In this document: positions 8,984 to 19,838 of the stretch, piece after piece
How positions within the stretch are numbered: position 1 is the first letter of the stretch
Layout: every line of letters starts with the position of its first letter
Assembly (NCBI RefSeq): GCF_020037125.1
Contig: NZ_JAIQDG010000001.1
Location: forward strand, 186,001 to 250,000
Direction of reading: 5' to 3'
From: Myxococcus sp. RHSTA-1-4
GTDB lineage: Bacteria; Myxococcota; Myxococcia; Myxococcales; Myxococcaceae
Length of the DNA: 64,000 nucleotides
Notes under the pieces: generated by a model
Database searches by the model: none
Told to the model about the DNA's origin: nothing
The model's input: the letters and a program-made list of their open reading frames with translations, nothing else
Program-made: the position numbers and the translations under genes

Positions 8984-9289
8984 TCAGTGCCCGGACGCGA
9001 CGGAGGCGGTGGTGAACTCCTCGGTCATCTGCCAGGTGAAGGCGAAAGCGGACCGGGGGCGCGCTGAAGCGAGCGCCTTCGCCTGGGGCCTGCACGCCTG
9101 AGCGGCCCTCCAGCCGAGCACGCCCAGGGATGCGAGCCCCAGGAGCGTGGGCCCGAGAGCGAGCGCTCGCACGCGGCGGGGCCTCGGCGCGACGAGGCCA
9201 TAGGAGGACACCACCAGAAGGACGGGAACAGCGCGCGGGCTCGAGCCGAGCCAGGAACGCAGCTTCGCGGGGAGGGAGAGGGGGCTCAT
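8984..9289 (-). CDS. Small hypothetical membrane protein
   Basis: A possible 101-residue protein with two hydrophobic stretches ('AVPVLLVVSSYGLVA' and 'LGPTLLGLASLGVLGW') separated by an Arg-rich segment, which fits two membrane helices with a short basic loop. A GAAGG sequence lies close to the ATG, closer than usual. No family is recognised. The opposite strand is also open, so the gene is only tentatively supported. Confidence 0.4.
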   Translation of the reverse strand: MSPLSLPAKLRSWLGSSPRAVPVLLVVSSYGLVAPRPRRVRALALGPTLLGLASLGVLGWRAAQACRPQAKALASARPRSAFAFTWQMTEEFTTASVASGH

Positions 9290-9401
9290 GGCCTTCAACG
9301 GTAGGGCACGCGCACGCGCCCGGCGGATGGCCGTGCATGCCCGCCGGTGGGGCGTGCTGGAGGACGGGCCCGGGCCTTCAAGTCCCGAGAGACCGCCTGC
9401 C

Positions 9402-10406
9402 TCAGCGCTTCTTGCACGGAGACAGCGTGCGCTTCGCGGTCAGCAGGTCCTCTTCCGTGGGGCTGGCGTAGCGGATGGCCTTGGGCGCCGCATTGGGCTT
9501 CGCCACGTCATGGGCGTAGAGCACGCCCAGGTGGCGGCTGAGCACCGTGCGTGGGCCGCTGGCGTCATAGAGGGTGCCGAAGTAGGAGCCACCGCCCTTC
9601 AGCGGCGCCGGGGCCAGCGCTCCGGGCGGGCGCAGCAGCAACAGGGTGAGGTCCTCCGTGGCCCAGTCGCACGGGTCCTTCTTCCCCTTGCGCTCCATCC
9701 ACGACACCGTGAGGTCATGGACCGCGCTCCCGTCGGTCCACTGGCTGCTGAAGCGCTCCCACAGGCGCACGCACTCGGGCGCCTCGCACTCACGCACGGG
9801 CACGAAGTCCACCAACTCCAGCGGCAGGCCCATGCCCGCCTTGCCCGTGCTGTTGTCGTTGGCGCGGCGCAGCTTGCACCCGGTGGGCGCGTCCTTCTGG
9901 CGCACCGCCACCGGTGTGCCGGACAGGCGGCCCGGAGGCAGCACGTCGCACTCCATCTGCAGCTCCGCCATGAGGTACGTCTTGCGCTCCTCGTCCGTGC
10001 CCATGCGCACCGCCCACCACGTCGTGGGCACCGCGCGGCAGGGCGCCGCGTCCGCCTTGCCGAACACCCACAGCGGCACGCTCGGGTCCGGCGCGCCCAG
10101 CTTGCGCACGTCCACCTCCGACGGCACCAGCTTCACGCCGGGACGCTCGGCCTCGACGCCCGGGAAGAAGGTGTCCTTCTTGTCGGGGATGACGGCCTGG
10201 TGGACCACCCAGCCCGCGCCGGGCAGCCCCACCACGGAGCGCGAGGTGAAGGGCACCAGGTCCGGCCGCGCGGGGCAGCCGCGCTCCGGCTCCAGGTCGA
10301 GCGTGGGCACCGCCTCGCCCTCATCCTGCGCGAGCGCTCCCACGGGCACGAGTAGCGACAGGCCCAGCACCAGCGCCTGCGAAGTCAGCCGGACCACGGA
10401 CATCAT
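9402..10406 (-). CDS. Secreted hypothetical protein
   Basis: A 334-residue protein with a clear Sec signal peptide (cleavage probably after VGALA, about residue 22). The start is fixed by a strong GGGGAGGAG ribosome-binding site 6 bp before a double ATG. Several Cys residues are spread through the mature part (for example 'RGCPARPD', 'CDVLPPG', 'CEAPECV', 'DPCDW'), suggesting disulfides in the periplasm or outside the cell. No catalytic motif is recognised. It reads like a myxobacterial lineage-specific envelope protein. Confidence 0.7.
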   Translation of the reverse strand: MMSVVRLTSQALVLGLSLLVPVGALAQDEGEAVPTLDLEPERGCPARPDLVPFTSRSVVGLPGAGWVVHQAVIPDKKDTFFPGVEAERPGVKLVPSEVDVRKLGAPDPSVPLWVFGKADAAPCRAVPTTWWAVRMGTDEERKTYLMAELQMECDVLPPGRLSGTPVAVRQKDAPTGCKLRRANDNSTGKAGMGLPLELVDFVPVRECEAPECVRLWERFSSQWTDGSAVHDLTVSWMERKGKKDPCDWATEDLTLLLLRPPGALAPAPLKGGGSYFGTLYDASGPRTVLSRHLGVLYAHDVAKPNAAPKAIRYASPTEEDLLTAKRTLSPCKKR

Positions 10407-10479
10407 CGGGCTCCTCCCCTCGAAGACGCCGCCGTCATACCTCAAGACGCCGACGTGAGCGCAGCGCGAGCCACACGGC

Positions 10480-11253
10480 TCAGCGCTTGCGATTCCGCTT
10501 CGGCGGCGGAGGCAGCACCTCCACCGGAATGGGCGCCTCCGCCTTCACCGCCGGGCCCGCGTCCGGAGCCGGGGGGGGAGGCTCGGGCGCCTTCACCTCC
10601 ACCCGGTCCTCCAGGGGCACCCGGCCCACGGAGCGGCGGAACAACTCCCACAGCGCGCGGCGGTGGACCTCCGGCGTGGCCGTGCCCGACAGCACCAGCC
10701 CCGCCCCGCTGTAGCGCGCCTCCAACCCCAGGGGTTGGAGCGCCGCCCCCACCGAGGCGAGCTGCTCCTGGAGGACGGGCACGTCGAAGGTCAGCTCCAG
10801 CTCCCGCGCCACGTACGCGTCCGTGCGCAGGTACTCCAGGAGCACCGCGCGGCACCCGGCGTCCTTCACGGTGGCGGACAGGGCGCGCTCGGCGCCCTCG
10901 GTGGCCTTCAGGTCCGGACACGCCTTGCGCGCCGCGGCCAGCCGGGGCGCGGGGTCCTCCGGCGGCGGCGTGCCCACCGTGAGGCGCCACACGGCGAAGC
11001 GCCCCTCGGCATACAGGAGGAGGAGCGTCCGTCCCGTCGACTGCCCGGTGAGCAACAGTTCGTTGCTCCCGGGGAGCAGCTCGGCGGTGGCCACGGAGGC
11101 GTCCTCCACCTCCACCCAGTCCACGGCGGCCAGCTTGTGGAACCGCTCCTTCCCGGGTTCCAGGGAGACGGCCAGGTCCACGGGCCAGGCGCCGGCCAGG
11201 GCCGGGACGAGGAGGGCCAGGAGTGCTCCAACGGAATACATTCGAGCGGGCAT
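10480..11253 (-). CDS. Exported protein with pilus-assembly N-terminal (CpaC/RcpA N-domain-like) and BON-like domains
   Basis: A 257-residue protein with a signal peptide (residues 1-22), then a beta-rich segment matching the N-terminal domain of type II/III secretion and Flp-pilus secretins ('VDWVEVEDASVATAELLPGS' followed by 'TGRTLLLLYAEG'), then an alpha/beta BON-like region ending 'GLVLSGTATPEVHRRALWELF'. The secretin pore domain itself is absent, and the tail is Pro/Ala-rich and basic. It is divergent from the CorC-like gene, with 54 bp between the starts. A role in an envelope or secretion complex is inferred from the domains only. Confidence 0.65.
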   Translation of the reverse strand: MPARMYSVGALLALLVPALAGAWPVDLAVSLEPGKERFHKLAAVDWVEVEDASVATAELLPGSNELLLTGQSTGRTLLLLYAEGRFAVWRLTVGTPPPEDPAPRLAAARKACPDLKATEGAERALSATVKDAGCRAVLLEYLRTDAYVARELELTFDVPVLQEQLASVGAALQPLGLEARYSGAGLVLSGTATPEVHRRALWELFRRSVGRVPLEDRVEVKAPEPPPPAPDAGPAVKAEAPIPVEVLPPPPKRNRKR

Positions 11254-11307
11254 CAGGGCTCCGGCGCAGTGGTACGTACCCCTAGCACGGGATAAGAGAG
11301 TGGCTCT

Positions 11308-12696
11308 ATGCCTACCTGGACCCTCTGGGTCGCCTGCCTGGCGCTGTGCTTCGTCCGGGCCCTGGTCGCCGCCGCGGAGTCCGCGCTCTACGGAACGTCG
11401 GACCTGCGCGCCCAGGAGCTGGCGGAGTCCCAGCCGGGCTCGGCCAGCCGCCGGGTGTACCGCCACAAGACGAACCGCGAGGCCACGGCCACCGCGCTGC
11501 GCCTGGGCACCCTGCTCAGCGGCTTCCTCGCCGCCGCCATCGGCGCCTTCGTCCCGCCGCGCATGCTGGACATGACCCGGTATGGCGAGGCGGCCTGGCT
11601 GCCCGTGGCCACCGTGGCCGCCGGCGCCCTCTTCGTGGGCGTGCTCGCCAGCCTCATGGAAGTCACCATGCGCGGCCTGGCCAACGCCAACCCGGAGCGC
11701 TGGGCGCTGCGGCTGTCCGGCCTGGTGTCGCTGCTGGTGGCCGTGCTCTACCCGCCCATGCGGCTGACGCTGGGGGTGCTCAACCTGATGGCGCGCACCT
11801 TCGGCCGCACGCTGCGCTTCGAGCCCCCGCCCCCGCCGCTGGAGGAGCTGGAGAAGCTGCTGGCCGCGCAGGCCGCGAAGAACGAGGTGGACAAGAGCGC
11901 CCCACAGCTCATCCGCTCCATCTTCGAGCTGTCCGACAAGCGCTGCCGCGACGTCATGGTGCCGCGCACGGACGTGGTGACGGTGGACAGCACCGTCTCC
12001 ACCGAGGAGCTGCTGCGGCTGCTCGCCGAGGAGAACCACTCGCGCATCCCCGTCTACCGGGACGACGTGGACCACATCATCGGCGTGCTGCACGCGCGCG
12101 ACATCATCCCCCTGCTCCAGCACCCGGAGCTCATCGTCCTCCACGACATCATCCGCCCCGCGCACTTCGTCCCCTGGCTGAAGCCCATCGGCGACCTGCT
12201 GCGGGACATGCAGAAGCGCAAGATTCACATGGCCATGGTCGTCGACGAGTACGGCGGCTTCATGGGCATCGTCACGCTGGAGGACATCCTCCGCGAAATC
12301 GTCGGCGACATCGGCGACGAGTTCGAGGTGGAGGAGAAGCTGGTGGAGAAGCTGGCCGACGGCAGCTTCCTGGTGGACGCCGCGCTGGAGGTGGACGCCT
12401 TCACCCAGGCCTTCGGCTTCCCCCTGCCCGAGGGCGAGTTCGACACGCTGGGCGGCTACCTGTCGTCGCTGGCGGGCCACCTGCCGGACGTGGGCGAGCG
12501 CTTCACCTACAACGGCTGGCAGTTCGTGGTGGCCACCAAGGAGGGCCCGCGCATCGACCGTGTGCGGATGACCCGCCTGAAGTCCGCCGCCACCAAGGAC
12601 GGACGGGAGCCCCGGGACGGCGCCTCGCGCGACAGCGGCAGTCAGCCCGCGGCCCGGGACACGCGCCCGGAGCCGGCCTCCTCCGCCAAGGGCTGA
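11308..12696 (+). CDS. CorC/HlyC-family (CNNM-like) membrane protein with CBS domains
   Basis: A 462-residue protein with a DUF21/CNNM membrane domain (residues about 1-160, three to four helices), a CBS pair (about 190-315, with 'DVMVPRTDVVTV' and 'HMAMVVDEYGGFMGIVTLEDILREIVGDI'), a C-terminal CorC/HlyC domain ('FDTLGGYLSSLAGHLPDVGERF') and a disordered polar tail. Proteins of this family are linked to Mg2+ or Co2+ efflux and homeostasis. The motif order is canonical. Which ion it handles cannot be read from the sequence. Confidence 0.9.
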   Translation: MPTWTLWVACLALCFVRALVAAAESALYGTSDLRAQELAESQPGSASRRVYRHKTNREATATALRLGTLLSGFLAAAIGAFVPPRMLDMTRYGEAAWLPVATVAAGALFVGVLASLMEVTMRGLANANPERWALRLSGLVSLLVAVLYPPMRLTLGVLNLMARTFGRTLRFEPPPPPLEELEKLLAAQAAKNEVDKSAPQLIRSIFELSDKRCRDVMVPRTDVVTVDSTVSTEELLRLLAEENHSRIPVYRDDVDHIIGVLHARDIIPLLQHPELIVLHDIIRPAHFVPWLKPIGDLLRDMQKRKIHMAMVVDEYGGFMGIVTLEDILREIVGDIGDEFEVEEKLVEKLADGSFLVDAALEVDAFTQAFGFPLPEGEFDTLGGYLSSLAGHLPDVGERFTYNGWQFVVATKEGPRIDRVRMTRLKSAATKDGREPRDGASRDSGSQPAARDTRPEPASSAKG

Positions 12697-12700
12697 AGCC

Positions 12701-13198
12701 TCAGTCCGCGTCCGGCCCCTGGGGCGGGGGCACCCAGTCCAGGCGCAGCCTGCGCTCGTCCTGGAAGGGGGCTCGCCGCTCCGTACCGCCGAAGCGCAGC
12801 ACCACCCCGCCCCGCACCGTGACGTTCCGGAGCGCCGGCGCCCCGGCGTCCGCCCCGGCGCCGGTGACGGGGTCGGTGGCCAGCGGGAAGAGCACCCGCA
12901 GCGGCAGCCGCGCGTCCGGCCCCAACGCCGAGGCCACCTGCTGCGAGCCCACCGCCACGCGCCGCCCGTCCACCCGCAGCTCGAAGTCCACCGAGGCCAG
13001 CGTGGCCGCGTCCGAGGAGGGGTTGCTCACCTCCAGCGCCAGGTCGAGCACCCCGGAGCCTTCCGGCCGGAAGTCCACGGCCACCGACTCCACGCGCACC
13101 GCCTCGTCATAGGCGCGGGGCCGGAAGGGCACCGAGCCCAGGCACCCGGACAGGACGCCGCCGCACAGCAGCGCCAGCACGGCCCGGCGCGCGCGCAT
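12701..13198 (-). CDS. LEA type 2 family lipoprotein
   Basis: A 165-residue lipoprotein with a lipobox LSGC (Cys19), then a single LEA-type 2 beta-sandwich recognised from 'LDLALEVSNPSSDAATLASVDFELRVDGRRVAVG'. Its ATG overlaps the stop of the upstream Ser/Thr kinase gene by one base (TGATG), so the two are almost certainly cotranslated. It resembles the larger LEA-type lipoprotein at 7398-8228. Function unknown; the kinase coupling suggests envelope-stress or signalling context, but this is inference. Confidence 0.75.
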   Translation of the reverse strand: MRARRAVLALLCGGVLSGCLGSVPFRPRAYDEAVRVESVAVDFRPEGSGVLDLALEVSNPSSDAATLASVDFELRVDGRRVAVGSQQVASALGPDARLPLRVLFPLATDPVTGAGADAGAPALRNVTVRGGVVLRFGGTERRAPFQDERRLRLDWVPPPQGPDAD

Positions 13199-14115
13199 CA
13201 GCCGCCCAGCAGAGGCTGGAGCGCCTCGACCGTCAGGGGCCAGCCCGCGCGGCGCGACAGCGCCTCCAGCGCCTTGATGAACTCCGCGGCCGTCTGGAAG
13301 CGCCGCGCCCGGTCCGCGAAGAGCGCCTTGCGCACCACCTGCACCGCGTAGTCCGGCAGGTCCGGCGCCACCGTCGACAGCAGCGGCACCCGCGCGTCGC
13401 GCACCTTGTGCATCAGCTCCGCCTCGTTGTCGCCCGAGTGCAGCCGGCGGTTGGCCCACAGCTCCCAGAGGATGACGCCCACCGCGTACAGGTCCGAGCG
13501 CGCGTCCACCGGCATGCCCAGCACCTGCTCCGGGCTCATGTACGGCACCGTGCCGCGCAGCGCGCCCGAGTCGCCGCGCATCATCCCCTCCACCTCCGCC
13601 ACGCCGAAGTCGGTGAGCTTCACGTCACCGTTGACGCCCAGCAGCACGTTGGCCGGGTTGACGTCGCGGTGGACGATGGTGGCGCCGTTCTCCCCCACCT
13701 TCGCCCGGTGGATGTAGTCCAGCGCCTTGAGCAGGCACCAGGTGATGTAGAGGGCGGACTCGGGCGGCATCGCCGCGCCGGCCTTCAGCAGCAGCTCCTG
13801 CATGTAGCCCAGCGTCCGGCCACTCACGAGCTCCTGCACCATCAGGTAGTCCGGCCCCGCCTTGAAGAGGCGGAAGGTGCGGACGATGTGCGGATGGCGC
13901 AGGCGCACCGTCAGCTTCGCCTCGTCGACGAAGGCCTTCACGTACGCGGTGTCGTTTCGGAACGACGGGTGCAGCCGCTTGATGACGACTTCGTCCGGCT
14001 CACCCGGCGACCGCTGCGTGGTGGCCCGGGCTCTCGCCTGGTACACCTCCGCCATGCCGCCGACCGCCAGTCGGCCAACCACCTCGTAACCGCCCAGGTC
14101 CGGAGCTTCCGCCAC
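13198..14115 (-). CDS. Hanks-type serine/threonine protein kinase
   Basis: A 305-residue kinase that is almost only catalytic domain. It has a Gly-rich loop 'GRLAVGGMAEV' (residues 14-24), ATP lysine K46 in VVIK, a catalytic loop HRDVNPAN (149-156, Asp151 and Asn156), DFG at 169-171, and SPE in place of APE. All catalytic residues are present, so it should be active. There is no transmembrane segment, so it is cytoplasmic. It is translationally coupled to the LEA-type lipoprotein downstream. Myxobacteria carry very many such kinases. Confidence 0.93.
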   Translation of the reverse strand: MAEAPDLGGYEVVGRLAVGGMAEVYQARARATTQRSPGEPDEVVIKRLHPSFRNDTAYVKAFVDEAKLTVRLRHPHIVRTFRLFKAGPDYLMVQELVSGRTLGYMQELLLKAGAAMPPESALYITWCLLKALDYIHRAKVGENGATIVHRDVNPANVLLGVNGDVKLTDFGVAEVEGMMRGDSGALRGTVPYMSPEQVLGMPVDARSDLYAVGVILWELWANRRLHSGDNEAELMHKVRDARVPLLSTVAPDLPDYAVQVVRKALFADRARRFQTAAEFIKALEALSRRAGWPLTVEALQPLLGG

Positions 14116-14150
14116 GGCGCAAGCCTACTGCGAATTTCCGTCCGCACCCA

Positions 14151-15584
14151 CTATTCAGCGCGGAGGCCGGTATAGAGGGCCTCGTATTTCCGGGCGGAGG
14201 CGCTCCAGGAGAAGTCCTTCTCCATGCCCCGGCGCCGGAACTCGCCCAGCCGGGGCGGGTCCGCGTAGAGGGCCAGGGCCCGGCGGAGGGCGGCCAGGAG
14301 GGCGGCCGGGTGGAAGGCCTCGAAGAGCAGGCCGTTGCCCTCCAGGCCCCCCTCCACGGTGTCCACCAGCCCCCCCGTGGCCCGGACGATGGGCACGGTG
14401 CCGTAGCGCAGCGAGTACATCTGGTTCAGCCCGCACGGCTCGTAGCGGCTGGGCATGAGGAAGAAGTCCGCCCCGGCCTCCACCAGGTGGGAGAGCGCCG
14501 GGTCGAAGCCGATGTGGACGGCCATCTGCTTCGGGTAACGGGCCTGCAACGCGCGCAGGCCGTCCTCCAGGTGGCCCTCGCCGCTGCCCACGCCGACGAA
14601 GCGGATGTCCGCCTGGAGCGCGGTGGGCAGCACGTCCAGCAGCAGGTCCATGCCCTTCTGCCACGCCAGCCGGCTGACGATGGCGAATACCGGCGCGTCC
14701 CCGTCCGGCAGCCCGAAGCGCGCCAGCAGCTCGCGCTTGCACACCGCCTTGCCCTCCAGCTCGCGCGGGCCGTAGCGCGCCGGGAGGAAGGGGTCCGCCT
14801 GGGGGTCCCACTCGTGCGCGTCGATGCCGTTGAGGATGCCGTGGAGCCGGTGGGAGCGGCGGCGCAGCAGGCCGTCCAGCCCATAGCCCTGCTCCGGCGT
14901 CTGGATTTCCCGGGCGTAGGTGGGCGACACGGTGGTGAGCGCGTCGGAGAAGACGAGGCCGCCCTTCAGGAAGTTGACGGCGTCGTAGAACTCCAGGCCG
15001 CCCTCGGCGACGAACAAATCCCACGGCAGGCCCAGGTCGCCCATGACGTCCTTGGGGAACTGCCCCTGGTAGGCCAGGTTGTGGAGGGTGAAGACGCTCT
15101 TCGCGCGGGCCAGCGGGGTGGAGCGGAAGCCGCGCTGGAGCGCCACCGGGACGAGCCCCGTCTGCCAGTCGTTGGCGTGGATGATGTCCGGGACGAAGCG
15201 CAGCCGCTGCGCGGCCTGGAGCGCGCCCACGGAGAGGTACGCGAAGCGCCGGGCGTTGTCCCCGAACTCGCCCCACGCGTCGCCGTACAGGCCGTGCCGG
15301 TTGCCGAAGAAGAACTCGTTCTCCAGGAAGAGCACCTCCAGGTTCTCCGACAGGCGCGCGGAGAGGATGGCCCCGGACATCTCCCCGAAGGGGAAGCGCA
15401 CCACCAGCGACTGGCCGGTGGGGGTGAGCCGCTCCGCCTCGCGCAAATCGCGATAACGCGGGGTGACGACCTTCACGTCATGGCCCAGGGAGGCCAGCGC
15501 GGCGGGCAGCGCCCCGGCCACGTCCCCCAGGCCCCCCGTCTTGGAGAACGGGGCCACCTCCGAGGAGATGAAGAGAATCTTCAT
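14151..15584 (-). CDS. glgA: Glycogen synthase (ADP-glucose, GT5)
   Basis: A 477-residue glucosyltransferase that extends alpha-1,4-glucan from ADP-glucose. The N-terminus has the substrate-binding '[14 protein letters not shown]' motif (residues about 14-27). The C-terminal GT-B half has '[12 protein letters not shown]' and the '[33 protein letters not shown]' region with the catalytic E-x7-E type motif. The length equals the bacterial norm. It is a single gene here; no other glg genes are adjacent. Confidence 0.95.
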   Translation of the reverse strand: MKILFISSEVAPFSKTGGLGDVAGALPAALASLGHDVKVVTPRYRDLREAERLTPTGQSLVVRFPFGEMSGAILSARLSENLEVLFLENEFFFGNRHGLYGDAWGEFGDNARRFAYLSVGALQAAQRLRFVPDIIHANDWQTGLVPVALQRGFRSTPLARAKSVFTLHNLAYQGQFPKDVMGDLGLPWDLFVAEGGLEFYDAVNFLKGGLVFSDALTTVSPTYAREIQTPEQGYGLDGLLRRRSHRLHGILNGIDAHEWDPQADPFLPARYGPRELEGKAVCKRELLARFGLPDGDAPVFAIVSRLAWQKGMDLLLDVLPTALQADIRFVGVGSGEGHLEDGLRALQARYPKQMAVHIGFDPALSHLVEAGADFFLMPSRYEPCGLNQMYSLRYGTVPIVRATGGLVDTVEGGLEGNGLLFEAFHPAALLAALRRALALYADPPRLGEFRRRGMEKDFSWSASARKYEALYTGLRAE

Positions 15585-15661
15585 GTGTCCACATTGACGG
15601 TTGGCACGGACGAGTCAACCGCGAACGTGCGCCTGGGTCGGACGTCCCCTATGTTCCGCCC

Positions 15662-16246
15662 GTGCAGATTCCACCGGACCCCATCCAGCGTTTCGCGGCC
15701 CTCTTCGAGCGGGCGAAGAAGGCCATTGCCGTGGACCCCAATGCCATGGTGGTCGCCACCGTGGGAGACGACGGGCGCCCCAGCGCGCGCGTGGTGCTGC
15801 TGAAGGACTTCGACACGCGCGGCTTCGTCTTCTTCACCAACTTCGAGAGCCGCAAGGGGCAGGAGCTGCTGGCGCACCCGCACGCCGCGCTCTGCTTCTA
15901 CTGGCAGCCGCTGGAGGAGCAGGTGCGCGTGGAGGGCCGCGTGGAGCGCGTGTCCGATGCCGAGGCGGATGCCTACTTCCAGAGCCGGCCGCGCGGCAGC
16001 CAGGTGGGCGCGTGGGCCAGCCTCCAGAGCCGTCCCCTGCCGTCCCGGGACATCCTGGACACGCGGGTCGCCGAGGTGGAGCAGCGGCACGCCGGAGGCG
16101 AGGTGCCCCGCCCCCCGCACTGGTCCGGCTTCCGCGTGGTGCCGGACCGCATCGAGTTCTGGCACGCCCGCCCCAGCCGGCTTCATGACCGGCACGTCTA
16201 CCTGCGCGATGGCGCCGGCTGGCGCACGGAGATGCTCTACCCGTAA
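15662..16246 (+). CDS. pdxH: Pyridoxamine/pyridoxine 5'-phosphate oxidase
   Basis: A 194-residue FMN enzyme that makes pyridoxal 5'-phosphate. The conserved parts are all present: '[25 protein letters not shown]', '[11 protein letters not shown]', '[13 protein letters not shown]', and the C-terminal '[13 protein letters not shown]' followed by 'WRTEMLYP'. The start is a GTG; an in-frame ATG would lie too far inside. It is transcribed divergently from glgA. Confidence 0.95.
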   Translation: MQIPPDPIQRFAALFERAKKAIAVDPNAMVVATVGDDGRPSARVVLLKDFDTRGFVFFTNFESRKGQELLAHPHAALCFYWQPLEEQVRVEGRVERVSDAEADAYFQSRPRGSQVGAWASLQSRPLPSRDILDTRVAEVEQRHAGGEVPRPPHWSGFRVVPDRIEFWHARPSRLHDRHVYLRDGAGWRTEMLYP

Positions 16247-16258
16247 CCCGCCCGGCGG

Positions 16259-16948
16259 CTACCAGGGCAGCTCCGAGCCCTGGTAGTCGTAGAACCGGCC
16301 ACTGTGCTCCGGCCCCATCCCGTCGATGACGTGCAGCATGCCGCGCACGGAGTCCTGCGCCGGCAGCGGCGCCTGCGGGCCTCCCATGTCCGTCTGCACC
16401 CAGCCGGGGTGCAGCATCACCGTGATGAACCCCTCGCCGCGCAAGTCGTGGGACAGGGAGCGCACGCCCATGTTCAGCGCCACCTTGGACATGCGGTACG
16501 CGTAGGCACCACCGTCGGTGTTCTCCGCCAGCGAGCCCATGCGCGAGCTGACGTGGGCCACCTTCCGCAAGGCACCCCGGCGCAGCGCGGGCAACAGCGC
16601 GTTCGTCACGCGCAGGGGCCCCAGCGCGTTGATGGCGAAGGTGCGCGCCATGTCCGCATAGTCCACGTCCGGAAAGGCACACCACAGGCCGGGCACACCC
16701 GCGTTGTTGATGAGCACATCCACCGGCTGAGAACAGACATCCGCGGCAAACGCGCGAATGCTGGCATCGTCCTCCACGTCGAGTGCGTGGATGCGCAAGC
16801 GATTGCCCACCTCCCGTGTCAGTGGCGCCAGCCGCCGCGCTCCCTCGGGAGAGCGCACTCCCGCGTCGACGGTGTCCCCTCGCCGCAAGAGCTGCTGGAC
16901 GAATTCGAGACCAATACCCCTGCTCGCTCCGGTGATGACGTAGCGCAT
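16259..16948 (-). CDS. Short-chain dehydrogenase/reductase
   Basis: A 229-residue classical SDR with an N-terminal NAD(P) motif 'ITGASRGIG' (residues 5-13), NNAG, the catalytic Ser in 'AHVSSRMGS', and YxxxK as 'YAYRMSKVA'. Substrate unknown. An ATG three codons upstream is an equally possible start; neither has a strong ribosome-binding site. It lies between pdxH (convergent) and the hemY-type gene (divergent). Confidence 0.88.
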   Translation of the reverse strand: MRYVITGASRGIGLEFVQQLLRRGDTVDAGVRSPEGARRLAPLTREVGNRLRIHALDVEDDASIRAFAADVCSQPVDVLINNAGVPGLWCAFPDVDYADMARTFAINALGPLRVTNALLPALRRGALRKVAHVSSRMGSLAENTDGGAYAYRMSKVALNMGVRSLSHDLRGEGFITVMLHPGWVQTDMGGPQAPLPAQDSVRGMLHVIDGMGPEHSGRFYDYQGSELPW

Positions 16949-17059
16949 GAGAGGCATTAACGCGCCGAATGGACCGCGCAGGCAAAACGCGCCTGTTGAC
17001 GAGTGGCGACTGCGGGTGGGGAATGCATGGTGGTAACCGGAAGCAGTGCTCGCGGGTGA

Positions 17060-18502
<1,443 letters not shown>

Positions 18503-18625
18503 GTCCGAAATAGACGGGGCGACCGCTCGTTGTCAGGTAGCGACCGCTCGGGCCGGGGGCGTCAGCAAAGCGCGGGAAGACACGTCAGACTGGCAAGGCA
18601 TGCTTCCCGGAGTCAGGAGCCCACC

Positions 18626-18748
18626 ATGTTCACCCTCCCCTCCCCCCTGCTCGTCCTCGCCGCCATCCTCCTCTTCCCCATCGTCCTGGTGGGCAGCATG
18701 GTGCTCGACGTCTCCGAGACCGAGCTGGAGCAGGCCCCCGCGCGGTAG
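18626..18748 (+). CDS. 40-residue single-pass membrane peptide
   Basis: A short ORF with an AGGAG ribosome-binding site 7 bp upstream of its ATG. It encodes one long hydrophobic segment ('LLVLAAILLFPIVLVGSMVL') followed by an acidic tail, 'DVSETELEQAPAR'. It ends 31 bp before the sensor-kinase start and could belong to the same transcript. No family is recognised. The good ribosome-binding site and membrane-helix composition support a real small protein. Confidence 0.55.
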   Translation: MFTLPSPLLVLAAILLFPIVLVGSMVLDVSETELEQAPAR

Positions 18749-18779
18749 CGGCCCCTCCGGTGTAGGCTTCCGCCGGAGC

Positions 18780-19838
18780 ATGTCGGAGCCGCCGGAAGCC
18801 TCCATCGTCCGAGCCACGCTGAGGGCCCTCGTGGAGCCCCGGCGGCTGTTGCCCATCCTCCTGGTCGCCACGCCGCTCGTCGCCGCCCAGGTGCACTTCA
18901 GCCGCGAGCCGCTGGCCCTCTACCTGGGCATCCTGATGTGCCTGCTCTTCGTGGGCGTGGCGCCGGTGTCCTACCGCGTCCTCTTCCCGGAGGGCCTGGA
19001 CCTGAGCCACGGCGGCATCCGCCTGCTCCTCTACGCCACCGTGGGCAGCGGCGTGGTGCTCACCTCCGGCTTCGTGCTGCCGAAGCTGCTGGGCATGGGG
19101 CCCACCTTCCTCACCCAACGCTTCAACCTCGCCATCTGCGGCGCCCTCTTCCTCGTGGGGGGATGGGGCCTGGGCCGCGACATCGGCTTCGAGGAGAGCC
19201 TCACGAAGGAGCGCGCCCGCGCCGCGCGGCTCGCGCTGGAGGCAGAGCAGGCGCAGCTGCTCGCCCTGCGCAGCCACCTGGACCCGCACTTCCTCTTCAA
19301 CACCCTCAACGCCATCGCCGAGTGGTGCCGCGAGGACGGCGCCGTGGCCGAGGCCGCCGTGCTGCGGCTGTCCACCATGCTCCGCTCGGTGCTCGCGGGC
19401 GTGCGCAGCGCCACCTGGCCGCTGTCCCAGGAGCTGGAGCTCATTCGCACCCTCTTCGACCTGCACCTCTTGAGAGACCCGGACCTCTTCCAGCTTGGAA
19501 TGAACGTTCCTTCCACCGGCCTGGGGGACGTGCCCGTCCCCCCGCTGGCGCTGCTGCCGCTCGCGGAGAACGCCGTGAAGCACGGCCCCGCCGCCGGCCA
19601 CCGCGGCCGCCTGACACTGGACGTCGCCGTGCGCGACGACGCGGTGGAGGTGGCCATTGAAAACCCCGGCGCCTCCAAGGGCCCCCGCGAGGGCAGCGCC
19701 GGCCTGCCCACCGTGGAGCGGCGCCTGGCCCTGGCCTATGGCGGCCGGGCCCGGCTCGCGCTCGCCAGCACCGAGGGCCGCACCCGCGTCACCGTCACCC
19801 TGCCCCGCTCGGGTCCCCTGCCTGGAGTCCTCACGTGA
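18780..19838 (+). CDS. LytS/YehU-family sensor histidine kinase
   Basis: A 352-residue kinase with about four to five transmembrane helices in the first 145 residues, then a His_kinase domain with the motif 'LDPHFLFNTLNAIAEW' (predicted phospho-His170) and a degenerate HATPase domain ('PLALLPLAENAVKHG', 'GLPTVERRLALAYGG'). Its stop overlaps the GTG start of the LytTR regulator (GTGA), so the two form a coupled two-component system. No extracellular sensor domain is seen; the signal is probably sensed in the membrane. Confidence 0.9.
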   Translation: MSEPPEASIVRATLRALVEPRRLLPILLVATPLVAAQVHFSREPLALYLGILMCLLFVGVAPVSYRVLFPEGLDLSHGGIRLLLYATVGSGVVLTSGFVLPKLLGMGPTFLTQRFNLAICGALFLVGGWGLGRDIGFEESLTKERARAARLALEAEQAQLLALRSHLDPHFLFNTLNAIAEWCREDGAVAEAAVLRLSTMLRSVLAGVRSATWPLSQELELIRTLFDLHLLRDPDLFQLGMNVPSTGLGDVPVPPLALLPLAENAVKHGPAAGHRGRLTLDVAVRDDAVEVAIENPGASKGPREGSAGLPTVERRLALAYGGRARLALASTEGRTRVTVTLPRSGPLPGVLT

